Below the pieces are notes generated by a model. The model made no database searches. It worked only from the letters and a program-made list of their open reading frames with translations, and was not told where the DNA came from. DNA of 29,687 nucleotides from JAFASC01 sp034669525 (lineage in GTDB: Bacteria > Pseudomonadota > Alphaproteobacteria > Rhizobiales > Beijerinckiaceae): contig JAXDNH010000160.1 in NCBI GenBank assembly GCA_034669525.1, positions 1-29,687 on the forward strand, in the 5' to 3' direction. Each line of letters opens with the position of its first letter. The stretch's first letter is position 1. Position numbers and translations under genes: made by a program. Of the stretch, positions 22,726-29,687 are shown one piece after another.

Positions 22726-22817
22726 TGGTTCCGGCGGAGGTCTCTCGCAGGCCATCGCGCCGCGTCGAAGGTCGCATACAATGCAGCCGCTGGGCTGGCA
22801 ACAACTCAGTTTTTATA

Positions 22818-22832
22818 TTTGACTAGTTCAAA
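22818..22832. promoter_or_regulatory. AT-rich promoter region with inverted repeat upstream of bfd
   Basis: TTTGA, five bases (CTAGT), TCAAA, inside the most AT-rich stretch between cheR and bfd. On the minus strand a TATAAA follows within a few bases. This layout suits an operator over a promoter. In alphaproteobacteria bfd/bfr genes are often controlled by Irr or related iron regulators, but the sequence does not match the Irr motif well enough to name it. Confidence 0.3.
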
Positions 22833-22844
22833 AGAGCGACGGGT

Positions 22845-23690
22845 TCAGTTGGCGACCAGCATCAGTTCAGGGCGTTGTCGCTGCGTCGCCTTGTGCACAA
22901 ACAACGTCGGATGCTCCTGGTGTGGCACAAAGGCGTCTGAGAGACCGATGACGGTCTCGGCCGAGCCCATGAGCAGGAACCCGTCCGGCGCCAGCGCCCG
23001 AGAGAGGCGCGCCAGAATGTCGCGCTTCGTCGGCACATCGAAATACAAAAGCACGTTACGGCAGAAGATCACGTCGAACGCACCCAGCGGCCGGAAATCC
23101 GACATGAGATTGAACTCGCGGAAATTGATGCGCGAGCGCAGGAATTCGTTGATCTGCCACCTGTCGCCGGCGCGCTGGAAGTAGCGCAAGAGCATGGTGA
23201 TCGGCAGACCCCGCTGCACCTCGAATTGACTGTAAAGGCCTTGCCGGGCGCTTTCGATGGCCCGGCGGGACAGATCCGTCGCCAGAATTTCCACATTCCA
23301 GCCGGTGAGCCGCCGCGCTTCTTCATCGAGCAGCATGGCCAGCGAATAGGGCTCCTGACCGGTCGAACAGGCAGCGCACCAGATGCGCAGCCGCCTCTCG
23401 GCGGCGCGGGCGGCGAGAAGCTGCGGGAGCATGACGTTGCGAAACTTCTCGAAGGGAGCCCGGTCGCGGAAGAAGAAGGTCTCGTTCGTCGTCATGGCGT
23501 CCACGACGGAGTGCGCGAGGTCGCGGTCGCCCCCCTGCAGCCGTTTCATCAGCCCGGCGAGATCGGCAAGGCCGGCTTCACGGGCGATCGGCAGAAGCCG
23601 GCTCTCGACGAGATAAAGCTTGTCGCCCTCAAGGGACAGACCTGAACGCTCGTAGAGGAACTGGCGCAAAGAGTCGAACGTCGAGGTCAC
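22845..23690 (-). CDS. cheR: Chemotaxis protein methyltransferase CheR
   Basis: A 281-residue SAM-dependent methyltransferase that methylates glutamates on chemoreceptors. The N-terminal helical domain (about 1-75) contains SGLSLEGDKLYLVESRLLPI. The catalytic domain follows with TTNETFFFRDRAPFEKFRNV, the SAM loop RIWCAACSTGQEPYSLAMLL, ILATDLSRRAIESARQGLYS and FDVIFCRNVLLYFD. These are all family signatures in the right order. Its start overlaps the cheB stop by 4 nt (ATGA). It is the last gene of the che operon. The visible C-terminus of the neighbouring MCP has no xWxxF tether, so CheR would act without pentapeptide docking on that receptor. Confidence 0.95.
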   Translation of the reverse strand: MTSTFDSLRQFLYERSGLSLEGDKLYLVESRLLPIAREAGLADLAGLMKRLQGGDRDLAHSVVDAMTTNETFFFRDRAPFEKFRNVMLPQLLAARAAERRLRIWCAACSTGQEPYSLAMLLDEEARRLTGWNVEILATDLSRRAIESARQGLYSQFEVQRGLPITMLLRYFQRAGDRWQINEFLRSRINFREFNLMSDFRPLGAFDVIFCRNVLLYFDVPTKRDILARLSRALAPDGFLLMGSAETVIGLSDAFVPHQEHPTLFVHKATQRQRPELMLVAN

Positions 23691-24355
23691 GCGGCAACTC
23701 CTGCAGTGCGCTTACGCAGCAATGCGGCCACGTGGACCGCCATCGTATCGATCGGAAGGACCGCGGAGGCCAGCCCTTCCTGGGCGATCGCGCCCGGCAT
23801 TCCCCAGACCACGCTTGAAGCACGATCCTGCGCGATGACTGCTCCGCCGGCCTCGACCAGCGCGCGCGCTCCATCCAGACCGTCAGTGCCCATTCCGGTG
23901 AGCACGATACCTAATGCGCTCGGCCCATAAACGTGCGCCACCGAACGGAAAAGAACATTGACCGCGGGGCGGCAGAAATTCTCCGCTGCCGACTGGCAGT
24001 GGAGCAGGATCGGCGTGGCATCGAGCCTTGCCACCTTCAGGTGACGGTTGCCGGGTGCAAAATAGATTTCGCCGGGGCGTATCTGCTCGCCGTTGCGGGC
24101 AGCTCGGGTCGCGCGGCCGGTTGCACGCTCTATATGCGCGCTCACCACATCGGTGAAGTCAGGCGGCATGTGCAGCACGATGAGAACGGGAACGTTGTCC
24201 AGATGCGGCGACAATTTGTTCAGGAGCAGGCTTAGCGCCTGCGGTCCGCCCGTCGATGCGCCGATTGCAAGGACCCGCGGGATCGTAAGTAGCCCGCGCG
24301 GCCTGACGGCCGCAGGGCTTGCCGCTTGCGGCTTCTCATCCCCTGGTCCACTCAT
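23687..24355 (-). CDS. cheB: CheB-type protein-glutamate methylesterase lacking a receiver domain
   Basis: A 222-residue protein holding only the methylesterase domain; full CheB is usually 340-390 residues with an N-terminal receiver. The catalytic triad is visible: Ser34 in AIGASTGGPQALSLLLNKLS, His62 in VLHMPPDFTDVV, and Asp158 in GIVLTGMGTDGLDGARALVE. It removes methyl groups from chemoreceptors and deamidates glutamines. The first 20 or so residues are Pro/Ala-rich. The ATG at 24355 is chosen; GTG 24361 is two codons earlier, and no clear ribosome site precedes either. The sequence between cheY and this gene is in frame but carries stops (TGA, TAG, TAA), so no receiver is fused. Its stop overlaps cheR. 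Activity would not be switched by its own phosphorylation. Confidence 0.9.
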   Translation of the reverse strand: MSGPGDEKPQAASPAAVRPRGLLTIPRVLAIGASTGGPQALSLLLNKLSPHLDNVPVLIVLHMPPDFTDVVSAHIERATGRATRAARNGEQIRPGEIYFAPGNRHLKVARLDATPILLHCQSAAENFCRPAVNVLFRSVAHVYGPSALGIVLTGMGTDGLDGARALVEAGGAVIAQDRASSVVWGMPGAIAQEGLASAVLPIDTMAVHVAALLRKRTAGVAA

Positions 24356-24409
24356 CTGCACGCTGCGCGGTTACTCGAAACAGGAACGCTACTGACCCAA
24401 GTGCTCGGA

Positions 24410-24775
24410 TCAGGCCAGTCCGATCTCTTCGAATTTCGATTGAACGATCTGCTTGTCGAACGGCTTCATGATGTATTCGTCGGCGCCTGCGTGCATGGCG
24501 CGCGCGATATGAGCAACGTCGTTCTCGGTCGTGCAGAAGACCACTTTCGGCTTTCCGCCCTCGGGCATTCGCCGCAATTCGCGCAGGAATTCGAACCCGT
24601 CCATGACTGGCATGTTCCAGTCGAGCAGGATCGCGTCAGGCATGGAGGCGGCACATGCGTCAAGGGCGACCTTGCCGTCCTCGGCCTCTGAGGTCTCGAA
24701 CTGCAGGCCTTCGAGAATGCGCCTGGCGACTTTGCGGATGACCGCCGAATCGTCGACGACGAGCACTTGTGTCAT
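24410..24775 (-). CDS. cheY: Chemotaxis response regulator CheY
   Basis: A 121-residue stand-alone receiver. Phosphorylation site Asp52 (LLDWNMPVMDGFEFL), acidic pocket Asp8-Asp9 (VLVVDDSAVIRKVARRIL), the switch Thr-Thr at 82-83 (VVFCTTENDVAHI) and Lys104 (EYIMKPFDK) are all in place. Phosphorylated CheY binds the flagellar switch. The C-terminus KFEEIGLA is typical of alphaproteobacterial CheY. It overlaps cheW by 4 nt and is followed 54 bases later by cheB. Because the CheB here has no receiver, this protein and the CheA receiver are the phosphorylation targets visible in the cluster. Confidence 0.95.
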   Translation of the reverse strand: MTQVLVVDDSAVIRKVARRILEGLQFETSEAEDGKVALDACAASMPDAILLDWNMPVMDGFEFLRELRRMPEGGKPKVVFCTTENDVAHIARAMHAGADEYIMKPFDKQIVQSKFEEIGLA

Positions 24776-25311
24776 TGATCACTCCTGGTAATCGCAGTGT
24801 TGAGATGCGCCGATCCGGTGCTTCGATTGCGCTCGGCGAAATCGAAGACCGCCTTCATGTCCAGGATCGGCAGAATTCCCCCGTCGAGCCGGTAGTAGGC
24901 GCTGGTCAGCCGCGCGCGCGCGGGATCGATGTGCGGAGGGCGCGCAATTTCCGCGCTTTCCTCGCAGGTGATGACATCGCCGACATCGTCAACAATCAAA
25001 GCGAAATTCTCGCCGTCATGTTCAATGCCGATCGCCAGTGTGCCGCGGGCAGTGTCCAGCGGCGCTTTAGCCAATCTGCGTTTAAGCGACACTGCCGTGA
25101 CGATGCGTCCGCGCAGGTTGACGAGACCCTCCACGTCTGCCGGCCCGAGCGGAACCGGCGTCACGCCTTCGATCCTGAAGATCGTCTGCACGCTTTGCAC
25201 CGGCAGGCCGAACATTTCGTCCCCGTCGACGACAGTGAAGCAGCGTCGCTCGATCTGCAGGCCGGGCAGGGGCTTTGTGGAATCGAATTGCCGGGTGCCG
25301 GGCGCGCTCAT
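24772..25311 (-). CDS. cheW: Chemotaxis coupling protein CheW
   Basis: A 179-residue adaptor linking receptors to CheA, with a single CheW (SH3-like double barrel) domain. Landmarks are RRCFTVVDGDEMFGLPVQSV, the receptor/CheA contact GLVNLRGRIVTAVSLKRRL, ALIVDDVGDVI and a C-terminal GILPILDMKAVF helix. An N-terminal extension of about 20 residues precedes the domain. It overlaps cheA upstream and cheY downstream by 4 nt each (ATGA), which gives strict translational coupling. Confidence 0.94.
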   Translation of the reverse strand: MSAPGTRQFDSTKPLPGLQIERRCFTVVDGDEMFGLPVQSVQTIFRIEGVTPVPLGPADVEGLVNLRGRIVTAVSLKRRLAKAPLDTARGTLAIGIEHDGENFALIVDDVGDVITCEESAEIARPPHIDPARARLTSAYYRLDGGILPILDMKAVFDFAERNRSTGSAHLNTAITRSDQ

Positions 25312-27857
25312 GCCGCCTTCTCCGTCAAAACGCGCTGTTCAAGCTCCGTATTCGCAAGATCTTTAAAACTGAGGCAGGTGCGAACCGCGTCGAGAAGGGC
25401 GCGCCGGTCGAACTTGCCCGCGACCGCAGAAATTCCGGACGCCCGTGCAGCCGCAAGCACAGGTGCCGTGGGATGGGCCGCAAGAGCGATGATCGGCAAA
25501 TGACCACAGCGAGGCTGTTCATGTACGGCCTCGGCGAAGCGATAGCCGTCCATCTCCGGCATGTCCGTGTCGGTGACGATGGCGTCGAACGCGATCCCGC
25601 GTTGAAGAAGGGCAAGCGCGTCGGCGGCCGAAGCGCAGACCGTCACCACGTAACCGCCCGACGTCAGAACGGGGGCGAGCATGTCACGGAAGAAGAGTTT
25701 GTCGTCGACCAGGAGAATCTTAAAGCGGCGAGCCACGCCTCTCAGCTCCGCATGTGGCCGCGCCTGGCGAATGAAATGCATGATGTCGAGAACGTCGACT
25801 GCCTCGCCGCGGATTTCCGCCGTTCCGACGATGTCGTCTGCACCACCGGCGATCTGAATCTCCAGCGGCTCTTCGATGATATCGACGATTTCATCGACGA
25901 GCAGACCCATCGATTCTCCGCCAACCGAGACCACCAGAATGGGATGAAGGTTGTTCGTAAGCGCCACGTCAGGCGAGGCCGGAACCACGGGCATCAGCCG
26001 CCCCTGATGCATCGTGATGAGTGTTCCATCCGATTGCGTCAGGCGATCGCTTGCCACGCTTTCAATGCGCGAGACAAGGGAAAGCGGAAGCGCCTTCAGC
26101 GGGTCGGAACCGGCGCGAAACAGAATGAGCCGCGTCCTTTCGAGCGCAGGAGCCGTCAAATCCGCGGGCGCCGTGACGTTGTAATCGCTCGTACGTTGAA
26201 GCCCCAAGCTCCCTGCGAGCCCGGCCGGATCGAGGATGAGGACGACAGAACCGTCGCCAAGGATAGTGTGGCCAGAGAAGACGCTGAGATGGGCGAGCGA
26301 AGCGCCGAGCGGTTTGACGACGATCTCCTGCACGTCGGCGACGGCGCTGACGAGAATGCCGAAGGAAAGCGCGCCGACGCGCATGACGACGACGAGCTTG
26401 GCATCCCAGTCGTTCGCTTGATCGGCGAGACCGAACAATTGGCAGAGATCGGCAACAGGCAAAACCTCGTGGCGCAAGCGTAGGACTTTGGCGCCTTGCA
26501 CGCGCTCGAGAGTGTGTGCCGCGCCCGGACCAAGCCCGACGGCTTCCACGACGCTCACTTGCGGCAGTGCGAAGCGATGACCCCCGGCTTGGACGATCAG
26601 CGCCGGCGCGATCGCAAGCGTCAGCGGGATTTTAATCGAGAAGCACGTGCCTTGGCCAAGTGTCGAAGACAGCGATATCGAGCCGCCGATCGCCTCGATA
26701 TTCTCACGTACCACATCCATTCCGACGCCGCGGCCGGAAAGGCTCGTTACCGCGCCTGCTGTCGAGAAACCGGGCGCAAAAATGAAGCGACAGATATCGT
26801 CGTTGCTCATACGCGCAACTTCGGCGTCTCCGGCCAGCCCCACGGCGATCGCCTTCTGCCGAATGCGCGGAATGTCGAGACCGCGGCCGTCGTCTATTAC
26901 GTTGATGGTTATCTGGCCGGCCTCGTGCGAAGCGCTGATGCGGATCGTGCCAGCTTCGGGCTTGCCCGCGGCGAGCCTTTCCGCCGGTGTTTCGATCCCG
27001 TGCGCGGCGCAATTGCGGATCATGTGAGTCAAGGGATCGCGGATGAGCTCGATCAGCTGGCGGTCGAGCTCGGTTTCCGCACCTTCCGTGACAAGATGGA
27101 TTTTCTTGCCGACTTCGCTGGCGAGTTCGCGCACGAGCCGCGGCAGGCTGCTGAAGAGGCGCCCGACAGGCTGCATGCGCGCGCGCATGACGGCGTCCTG
27201 CAAATCTGAGGTCAATCCCGACAGTCGCTGCAGCGGCGCCTTGATCGTGTCGTCGCTTTGCCTGCGGGTGAGTTCGAGGAGTTGGTTACGCGCGAGGACC
27301 AGCTCGGAAACAAGCAGCATAATGCGCTCGAGCGCGCCCACGGCAACCCGGATCGTTTCGGGACGGCGCACCTGCAGGGCAGGCTCTTCCGCTGTCCGCG
27401 CGGGGCGAGATGGCTCGGTGTTCGCTGGTTCCGGCGGTGCCGTTTCGAGCGCCGTTGCGGGCGGGTGTCTCGCCGGGACCGCTACGGCTGCGGTCTGCAA
27501 TTCCAGCGCTTGGACGAGATCCTCGTCGTCACCTTCGGGCTCCTGCGCGGTGCGCTCGAGTTCGGCGAGCACGGCCTTGATCCGGTCGATTGCCGCGAGG
27601 ATCACCGTCACCGCATCTGGGGTGGGCGTCGCGCCGTCGCGAATGCGCCCGATTAGTGTTTCGGCCGCATGGGCGAGCTGACCGAGGCGGTTGAGACCGA
27701 GAAAGCCGCAAGTGCCTTTGATCGTATGTACCAGCCGGAAGATGCTGGCGATCATCGCCGCGTCGGACGGATCGCGTTCGAGCAGGACAAGCTGCGTCCC
27801 GACCGCCTCGATCTGCTCGGCGGTTTCGGTCAGAAAGTCTTTGAGCAGTTCGTCCAT
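25308..27857 (-). CDS. cheA: Hybrid chemotaxis histidine kinase CheA with two CheW-like domains and C-terminal receiver
   Basis: An 849-residue cytoplasmic kinase. The HPt domain (about 1-105) has the phosphorylated His44 in RLVHTIKGTCGFLGLNRL. A Pro/Ala/Glu-rich linker follows to about 160, with no clear CheY-binding P2 domain. The dimerisation helices contain LLVSELVLARNQLLEL. The ATPase has the N box (LTHMIRNCAAHGIE), G1 (VIDDGRGLD) and GRGVGMDVVRENIEAIGGSI. A CheW-like P5 domain is followed by a second CheW-like region at about 575-711. The receiver is at 712-849: VDD, Asp763 in VTDTDMPEMDGY, and Lys815 in AGKFDR. The extra receiver may act as a phosphate sink or feedback site. It overlaps cheW by 4 nt and lies 79 nt after chpT. 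Confidence 0.95.
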   Translation of the reverse strand: MDELLKDFLTETAEQIEAVGTQLVLLERDPSDAAMIASIFRLVHTIKGTCGFLGLNRLGQLAHAAETLIGRIRDGATPTPDAVTVILAAIDRIKAVLAELERTAQEPEGDDEDLVQALELQTAAVAVPARHPPATALETAPPEPANTEPSRPARTAEEPALQVRRPETIRVAVGALERIMLLVSELVLARNQLLELTRRQSDDTIKAPLQRLSGLTSDLQDAVMRARMQPVGRLFSSLPRLVRELASEVGKKIHLVTEGAETELDRQLIELIRDPLTHMIRNCAAHGIETPAERLAAGKPEAGTIRISASHEAGQITINVIDDGRGLDIPRIRQKAIAVGLAGDAEVARMSNDDICRFIFAPGFSTAGAVTSLSGRGVGMDVVRENIEAIGGSISLSSTLGQGTCFSIKIPLTLAIAPALIVQAGGHRFALPQVSVVEAVGLGPGAAHTLERVQGAKVLRLRHEVLPVADLCQLFGLADQANDWDAKLVVVMRVGALSFGILVSAVADVQEIVVKPLGASLAHLSVFSGHTILGDGSVVLILDPAGLAGSLGLQRTSDYNVTAPADLTAPALERTRLILFRAGSDPLKALPLSLVSRIESVASDRLTQSDGTLITMHQGRLMPVVPASPDVALTNNLHPILVVSVGGESMGLLVDEIVDIIEEPLEIQIAGGADDIVGTAEIRGEAVDVLDIMHFIRQARPHAELRGVARRFKILLVDDKLFFRDMLAPVLTSGGYVVTVCASAADALALLQRGIAFDAIVTDTDMPEMDGYRFAEAVHEQPRCGHLPIIALAAHPTAPVLAAARASGISAVAGKFDRRALLDAVRTCLSFKDLANTELEQRVLTEKAA

Positions 27858-27911
27858 GCCGGACCCGGACGCGCAAAACGCAGAGCAACGGCAGGATTAT
27901 GCCCCCGAGGG

Positions 27912-27927
27912 GTTAAGGAGCTTGAAA
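27912..27927 (-). promoter_or_regulatory. Weak CtrA-like half-site between chpT and cheA
   Basis: The minus strand reads TTTC, seven bases, TTAAC: a perfect right half and a poor left half of TTAA-N7-TTAAC. It lies about 55 nt before the cheA start. It is reported only because chpT, a CtrA-pathway gene, is adjacent. Confidence 0.15.
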
Positions 27928-27936
27928 CGGAGCAGT

Positions 27937-28611
27937 TCAGGCGAGCGTCGGCTCGGCTTCGGCCCTGATCTCTACCGGCGCAGCGGCGATGCGCATACCC
28001 TCGGGCGAACTTGTCAGCGCGAGATTCATCCCGCAGGCGCGGGCGACAAGGCCGGTATAGTAGGCTTGGATGCCGTGGGCATCGACGGAGCCCGTCTCCG
28101 ACTTGCCGGCAAGCAGGGCCGGGACATGACCGGCGACGCGGGCATTGACGCCGCTTGCCTCAACCGTGATTGCCGTTCGTTCGCCCTCGCCGGCGACGCT
28201 CACCCGGATCACCCCGCCGCGCGGGATCGCCGCCGCCGCGATCAGGCAGAGGTTTAAGGCAAGTTTCACCTTGTTCTTCGGCATGAGAACGCGCGCGGCG
28301 TGCCATTCAAGCTTGGTGCGCTCGTCGACGAGAAGCCCGCGTGCGACCTGCTCGGCATCGCCGGTGTCGATCGCCGCGCCGGCCGAGCCCGCCGCGCCGA
28401 AAGCCAGCCGGCAGAATTGCAGCCGCGCCGAGGCCGTGCGCGCGCTCTTTTTGATAAGCTCGAGCGCGAATGAGCGCATCTCCGCATCCTGCTCATCTTC
28501 CAGGACTTCGAGGCCGTTCACGATGGCGCCGACGGGCGAGATCACATCGTGGCACACGCGCGAGCAGAGAAGGGCGGCGAGGTCGAGGGAGTCGAGGGCA
28601 AATTCGGTCAT
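27937..28611 (-). CDS. chpT: Histidine phosphotransferase ChpT
   Basis: A 224-residue dimeric phosphotransferase that relays phosphate from the hybrid kinase CckA to CtrA and CpdR in alphaproteobacteria. The DHp-like helix holds LAALLCSRVCHDVISPVGAI with the phosphorylated His21, followed by the second helix ALELIKKSARTASARLQFCR. The degenerate ATPase-like C-domain (KLALNLCLIAAAAIPRGGVI and after) lacks kinase motifs, as expected. It stands at the head of the che operon, between the MCP and cheA, a placement common in the order Hyphomicrobiales as I recall. CtrA controls flagellar genes in many of these bacteria, which makes the neighbourhood logical. Confidence 0.92.
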   Translation of the reverse strand: MTEFALDSLDLAALLCSRVCHDVISPVGAIVNGLEVLEDEQDAEMRSFALELIKKSARTASARLQFCRLAFGAAGSAGAAIDTGDAEQVARGLLVDERTKLEWHAARVLMPKNKVKLALNLCLIAAAAIPRGGVIRVSVAGEGERTAITVEASGVNARVAGHVPALLAGKSETGSVDAHGIQAYYTGLVARACGMNLALTSSPEGMRIAAAPVEIRAEAEPTLA

Positions 28612-28761
28612 GAGCGTTGCATCCGGTTTGGAACGTCAAGGACTTGGAGCACAAAGTGAATGCGACGCGACAATCGCAACCGGGCACGCGCCGAATCGAC
28701 TGAACACGGCAGCTTGCTTTGTTAGCTCCATGAAGTTCGCTTGCAAAGCAGTGCGCCCGCC

Positions 28762-29687
28762 TCAGGCGCTGCGCACTTGCGCAAAAAATTCATCGATCTG
28801 ACGCTCGGTGTTGTTCGCCCCGGTGGAGAGCCGGCTCGTCCATTCGATGATCTCGGCGGCGGTCGCAACATTCTGCCCGGCAATGCGCTCGATCTCGCCA
28901 ACACCGTCCTTGGCGCGGGAGGAATGATCGGCGACGACCCGCACGGCCTCGGAGATGGAGCGGGTCGCGGCTGCCTGTTGCTGCACGGACGTGGCAATAG
29001 CGGAGGTGAAGGAGGACATGTCCTTCATCCGCTCCACGATCCCGCGGATCTGCCCCGTGGAGCGCTCCGCCGCTTTTTGCACGGCGGCGATCTGCAGCGA
29101 GATGTCCTTGGTTGCGCGCGCGGTCTGGTCGGCGAGCGCCTTCACCTCCGCCGCGACCACCCCGAAACCGCGGCCCGCCTCGCCGGCGCGGGCTGCCTCG
29201 ATCGTGGCATTGAGCGCGAGAAGGTTTGTCTGGCGTGCGATTTTCGAAATCATGTCGACCACCGAGCCGATCTGCTCGGCAGCCTGGCCGAGGTCGCGCA
29301 GTGCCGACATCGAGGTCTCGGCGTCGTTTGAGGAGGCGTGCGACAGAGCGAGGCTGTTGGCGCTTTGCCGGTCGATCTCGGCGATCGATTTTTCCAGCTC
29401 GTCGGTTGCGCCGATCGTCAGCGCGACGCTGCGCGCCATCTCCGCGGACGCCGCGGCCGCAATTTTCGTGCGGCTCGTCGTCTCCTGTGCCCCCGCGCGC
29501 ATCGCTTCGGCTTGCGAGAACAGCGCGCCGGAGGCGCCTTGGAGATCACCCAACAGCGCGCCGATCTGCTGCTCGAAAGCGCCGATCGCGGTGTCGATCG
29601 TGGCGTGGCGCGAGGCGCTCGCGGCGCCGAAAGCGTCCTGGTAGAGGGTTTGCGTGATGGCGAGGTCGAAGGTGACGGCACGCGTGA
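28762..29687 (-). CDS. Methyl-accepting chemotaxis protein, C-terminal part, possibly globin-coupled (5' end outside window)
   Basis: The 308 visible codons read open to the right edge, so the start is missing. The cytoplasmic signalling hairpin is clear: ISKIARQTNLLALNATIEAA then RAGEAGRGFGVVAAEVKALA, with long coiled-coil methylation helices on both sides. It ends TERQIDEFFAQVRSA without a CheR-docking pentapeptide. The first visible residues (RAVTFDLAITQTLYQDAFGA, then a helix to EQQIGALLGDLQGA) are not a TM helix or an obvious HAMP domain. They resemble the end of a protoglobin domain and linker in HemAT-like oxygen sensors. That part is inference from about 40 residues. It precedes chpT by 150 bases, and the spacer holds no gene. 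Confidence 0.85.
   Translation of the reverse strand, partial: TRAVTFDLAITQTLYQDAFGAASASRHATIDTAIGAFEQQIGALLGDLQGASGALFSQAEAMRAGAQETTSRTKIAAAASAEMARSVALTIGATDELEKSIAEIDRQSANSLALSHASSNDAETSMSALRDLGQAAEQIGSVVDMISKIARQTNLLALNATIEAARAGEAGRGFGVVAAEVKALADQTARATKDISLQIAAVQKAAERSTGQIRGIVERMKDMSSFTSAIATSVQQQAAATRSISEAVRVVADHSSRAKDGVGEIERIAGQNVATAAEIIEWTSRLSTGANNTERQIDEFFAQVRSA

Noticed and set aside
24356..24412. Idea that cheY and cheB are one gene split by a single sequencing error
   Set aside because: The in-frame spacer has three different stop codons, and CheY is complete with a normal C-terminus, so one error cannot explain it.
25275..26483. 402-codon plus-strand open frame opposite cheA
   Set aside because: Shadow of the cheA coding strand with no domain; cheA motifs run continuously through this region.
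28612..28761. Separated inverted repeat TGCTTTG/CAAAGCA after the MCP gene as a terminator
   Set aside because: The loop is about 26 bases and there is no T-run, so it is too weak to call.
1..29687. Search for CRISPR arrays, tRNA/rRNA genes, insertion sequences and phage or defence genes
   Set aside because: No regularly spaced repeats, cloverleaf-like segments, transposase motifs or terminal inverted repeats were seen; gene content and base composition look uniformly chromosomal.

Overview
The window is GC-rich bacterial chromosome, almost fully coding, with no tRNA, rRNA, insertion sequence, phage gene or CRISPR array that I can see. It most likely comes from an alphaproteobacterium of the Hyphomicrobiales (Rhizobiales) type. 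The best marker is a ChpT-type histidine phosphotransferase, which is confined to alphaproteobacteria. DUF2852, the extensin-like lipoprotein, duplicated liv transporters and the bfd/bfr pair fit the same assignment. This rests on family knowledge, not on a database search.

Layout. (a) 1-9173 is transport. A partial LivH permease and its periplasmic binding protein lie on the minus strand at 1-1696. A universal stress protein and a 14-TM drug exporter follow on the plus strand (1846-4196). A complete minus-strand liv operon runs from 9173 to 4624 (binding protein, LivH, LivM, LivG, LivF), with a VOC-fold gene attached at its 3' end. (b) 9328-14503 is envelope and accessory: an extensin-like lipoprotein diverging from a cNMP-domain/thioredoxin-reductase-like flavoprotein, then DUF2306, DUF2852 and Tim44-like membrane proteins, and a possible 25-residue membrane peptide. 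(c) 14659-18329 holds a TetR regulator, a conserved membrane-anchored unknown, and a DAACS-type symporter translationally coupled to a GltI-like periplasmic binding protein. (d) 18346-20473 holds a metallophosphoesterase, a Nudix hydrolase, a GNAT acetyltransferase and a possible 54-residue membrane protein. (e) 20580-22725 is iron storage, in the order bfd, bfr, ferredoxin-reductase-like flavoprotein. (f) 22845-29687 is chemotaxis, in transcription order: MCP (5' end missing), chpT, cheA (hybrid with a receiver), cheW, cheY, cheB (no receiver), cheR.

How the parts work together. The liv genes make high-affinity ABC importers for branched-chain amino acids or related compounds. The bfd-bfr-reductase set can be read as one electron chain that frees iron from bacterioferritin. 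The che genes form one coupled operon with 4-nt ATGA overlaps at three junctions. Its CheB has no receiver domain while its CheA carries one, so adaptation may be regulated differently from the E. coli scheme. The truncated MCP looks soluble and possibly globin-coupled, so oxygen is a candidate stimulus.

The most interesting items are the symporter/binding-protein coupling at 16147-18329, the receiver-less CheB with hybrid CheA, the possible reductase partner for Bfd, a perfect 10-bp inverted repeat in front of the DUF2852 gene, two small membrane-protein ORFs, and a 28-bp exact repeat touching the window edge that may be an assembly artefact.
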